Of a stretch of 5,954 nucleotides of DNA, positions 5,065 through 5,954 are shown one piece after another. The notes under the pieces were generated by a model. The model was not told where the DNA came from. It searched no databases and worked only from the letters and a program-made list of their open reading frames with translations. The DNA is from Acidobacteriota bacterium (GTDB lineage Bacteria > Acidobacteriota > Terriglobia > Terriglobales > Acidobacteriaceae). Made by a program: the position numbers and the translations under genes. Position 1 is the stretch's first letter. Each line of letters starts with the position of its first letter. Location: contig JAJXXG010000742.1 in the NCBI GenBank assembly GCA_021781255.1, positions 1 through 5,954 of the forward strand, written 5' to 3'.

Positions 5065-5954
5065 TTACGAGAGTTGGGGTTTCGTTGCAAGAAAAGCCCC
5101 TTTCCCCTTTGCCTTGGATGTGCGGAGGAAATAGACCCCTCCATAGAGGCCCCAAAGCGCTGCGATTCCAAGCGCGGTCAACGGTTCCATCTTGGTGCCG
5201 AGGCCAAAGACAGGACTGATGAGATAGAAGGCCATGCAGGTGAGGTTGGCAAGCAGGCCGAAGCCGGGAATCAGTGTGTGAACGAGGAGGTTATGATCTT
5301 CGCGTTTGTGGTAAGCGATCATGCAGAGCAGGCAACTGAGGCCATAAAGAATGAATGTGCCGAAGTTGGATGTGAGCGTCAACGCAAGGAGCGAGTTTGG
5401 AAGCGCGGCCATTTTGTCGTGCGTGGTGTAGCCGAAGCTGGAGAAGATGTTGTGAGGGAGGGCTGCGATGGAGGCGTCGGTGGGAGCGCCTGCGTCACCG
5501 AAGGCAAGCGAGACAGCGATGACGCCGATGACTGCCGAGATGGTGGCCAGGGTCCAGATGGCGCGCCGCGGCGACAGCGATTCGGCATGCAATATGCCGA
5601 AGTGTTCAGGAACTTCATTATCCTTGCCCATGGCGTAGGTAACGCGGGCGCCGGTGTTCATGCAGCTCAGCGTGGTGCCGATGAGCGCGAGGAAGACAGT
5701 GAAGGCTTCCACAAGCATGAAGTACTTGCCATGGCCCTGGCCGAGGAGTTGATCACCGACGATGATCATCATGTCGCCGATGGGCGCGGCCGAACTGGCT
5801 GCGCTCTGCATCGTGTACCCGGAGTTGAGAAAGTAGTTGGCGCAGAAGTACTCAAACAAGTAGCAGAAGAGCCCCTGGATCAGCAGCGATGCGATGACAG
5901 CGATGGGAATGTGCCTAGTTGGATTTTTGGCTTCGCCTCCCATCGAGGTAACCG
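5065..5954 (-). CDS. APC-superfamily amino-acid permease, C-terminal part (5' end outside window)
   Basis: About 295 residues of an integral membrane transporter are visible, entering from the right edge without a start. The first complete residues, VTSMGGEAKNPTRHIPIAVI, match the EAKNP loop that follows the conserved substrate-site helix of APC-type amino-acid/polyamine transporters. A second signature, ARVTYAMGKDNEVPEHFG, is the family's loop (R-x3-AM-x-D-x-x-x-P). Counting from the Met at 5943, hydrophobic segments lie near residues 11-34, 73-95, 118-137, 184-212, 222-246 and 254-273, giving about six of the usual twelve helices. The tail is short and basic (TSKAKGKG), consistent with a cytoplasmic C-terminus. 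Substrate cannot be read from sequence; uptake of an amino acid or related amine is the family role. It lies 165 bases upstream of the phosphatase and is probably transcribed separately because of the intervening hairpin. Confidence 0.9.
   Translation of the reverse strand, partial: VTSMGGEAKNPTRHIPIAVIASLLIQGLFCYLFEYFCANYFLNSGYTMQSAASSAAPIGDMMIIVGDQLLGQGHGKYFMLVEAFTVFLALIGTTLSCMNTGARVTYAMGKDNEVPEHFGILHAESLSPRRAIWTLATISAVIGVIAVSLAFGDAGAPTDASIAALPHNIFSSFGYTTHDKMAALPNSLLALTLTSNFGTFILYGLSCLLCMIAYHKREDHNLLVHTLIPGFGLLANLTCMAFYLISPVFGLGTKMEPLTALGIAALWGLYGGVYFLRTSKAKGKGAFLATKPQLS

Overview
The window is GC-rich bacterial chromosome with two gene blocks that converge on a non-coding gap. No mobile element, CRISPR array, tRNA or rRNA is visible. 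The mix of genes (a membrane-anchored Hanks-type kinase with a PP2C phosphatase, a class I-like glutamine synthetase without the usual adenylylation motif, and a hydroxyacid dehydrogenase beside a carboxymuconolactone decarboxylase-like protein) is compatible with a soil-type bacterium such as an Acidobacteriota member. That placement is an impression from the protein sequences, not a demonstrated result.

Left block, plus strand (1-1132): the C-terminal end of a carboxymuconolactone decarboxylase-family protein, then after 21 bases a complete 3-hydroxyisobutyrate dehydrogenase-family oxidoreductase. They look like the tail of a small catabolic operon. The gap at 1133-1476 holds three inverted repeats and a short plus-strand reading frame with coding-like composition but no convincing start, probably a gene remnant.

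Right block, minus strand, read from right to left: the C-terminal part of an APC-family amino-acid permease (5954-5065), a long terminator-like hairpin (4986-5039), a PP2C-type Ser/Thr phosphatase (4899-4096), a Ser/Thr protein kinase with one C-terminal membrane helix (3990-3016), and glutamine synthetase (2907-1477). Phosphatase and kinase are 105 bases apart with a hairpin between them, and form an evident reversible phosphorylation pair. Glutamine synthetase follows the kinase after 108 bases that include an AT-rich stretch, so it may have its own promoter.

The most interesting points are the placement of a kinase/phosphatase switch directly upstream of a glutamine synthetase that lacks the recognisable adenylylation site, the hairpin between phosphatase and kinase, an 11-base-period direct repeat upstream of glnA, and matching 21-base mini-ORFs that overlap the start codons of both signalling genes. 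None of these proves a new system.
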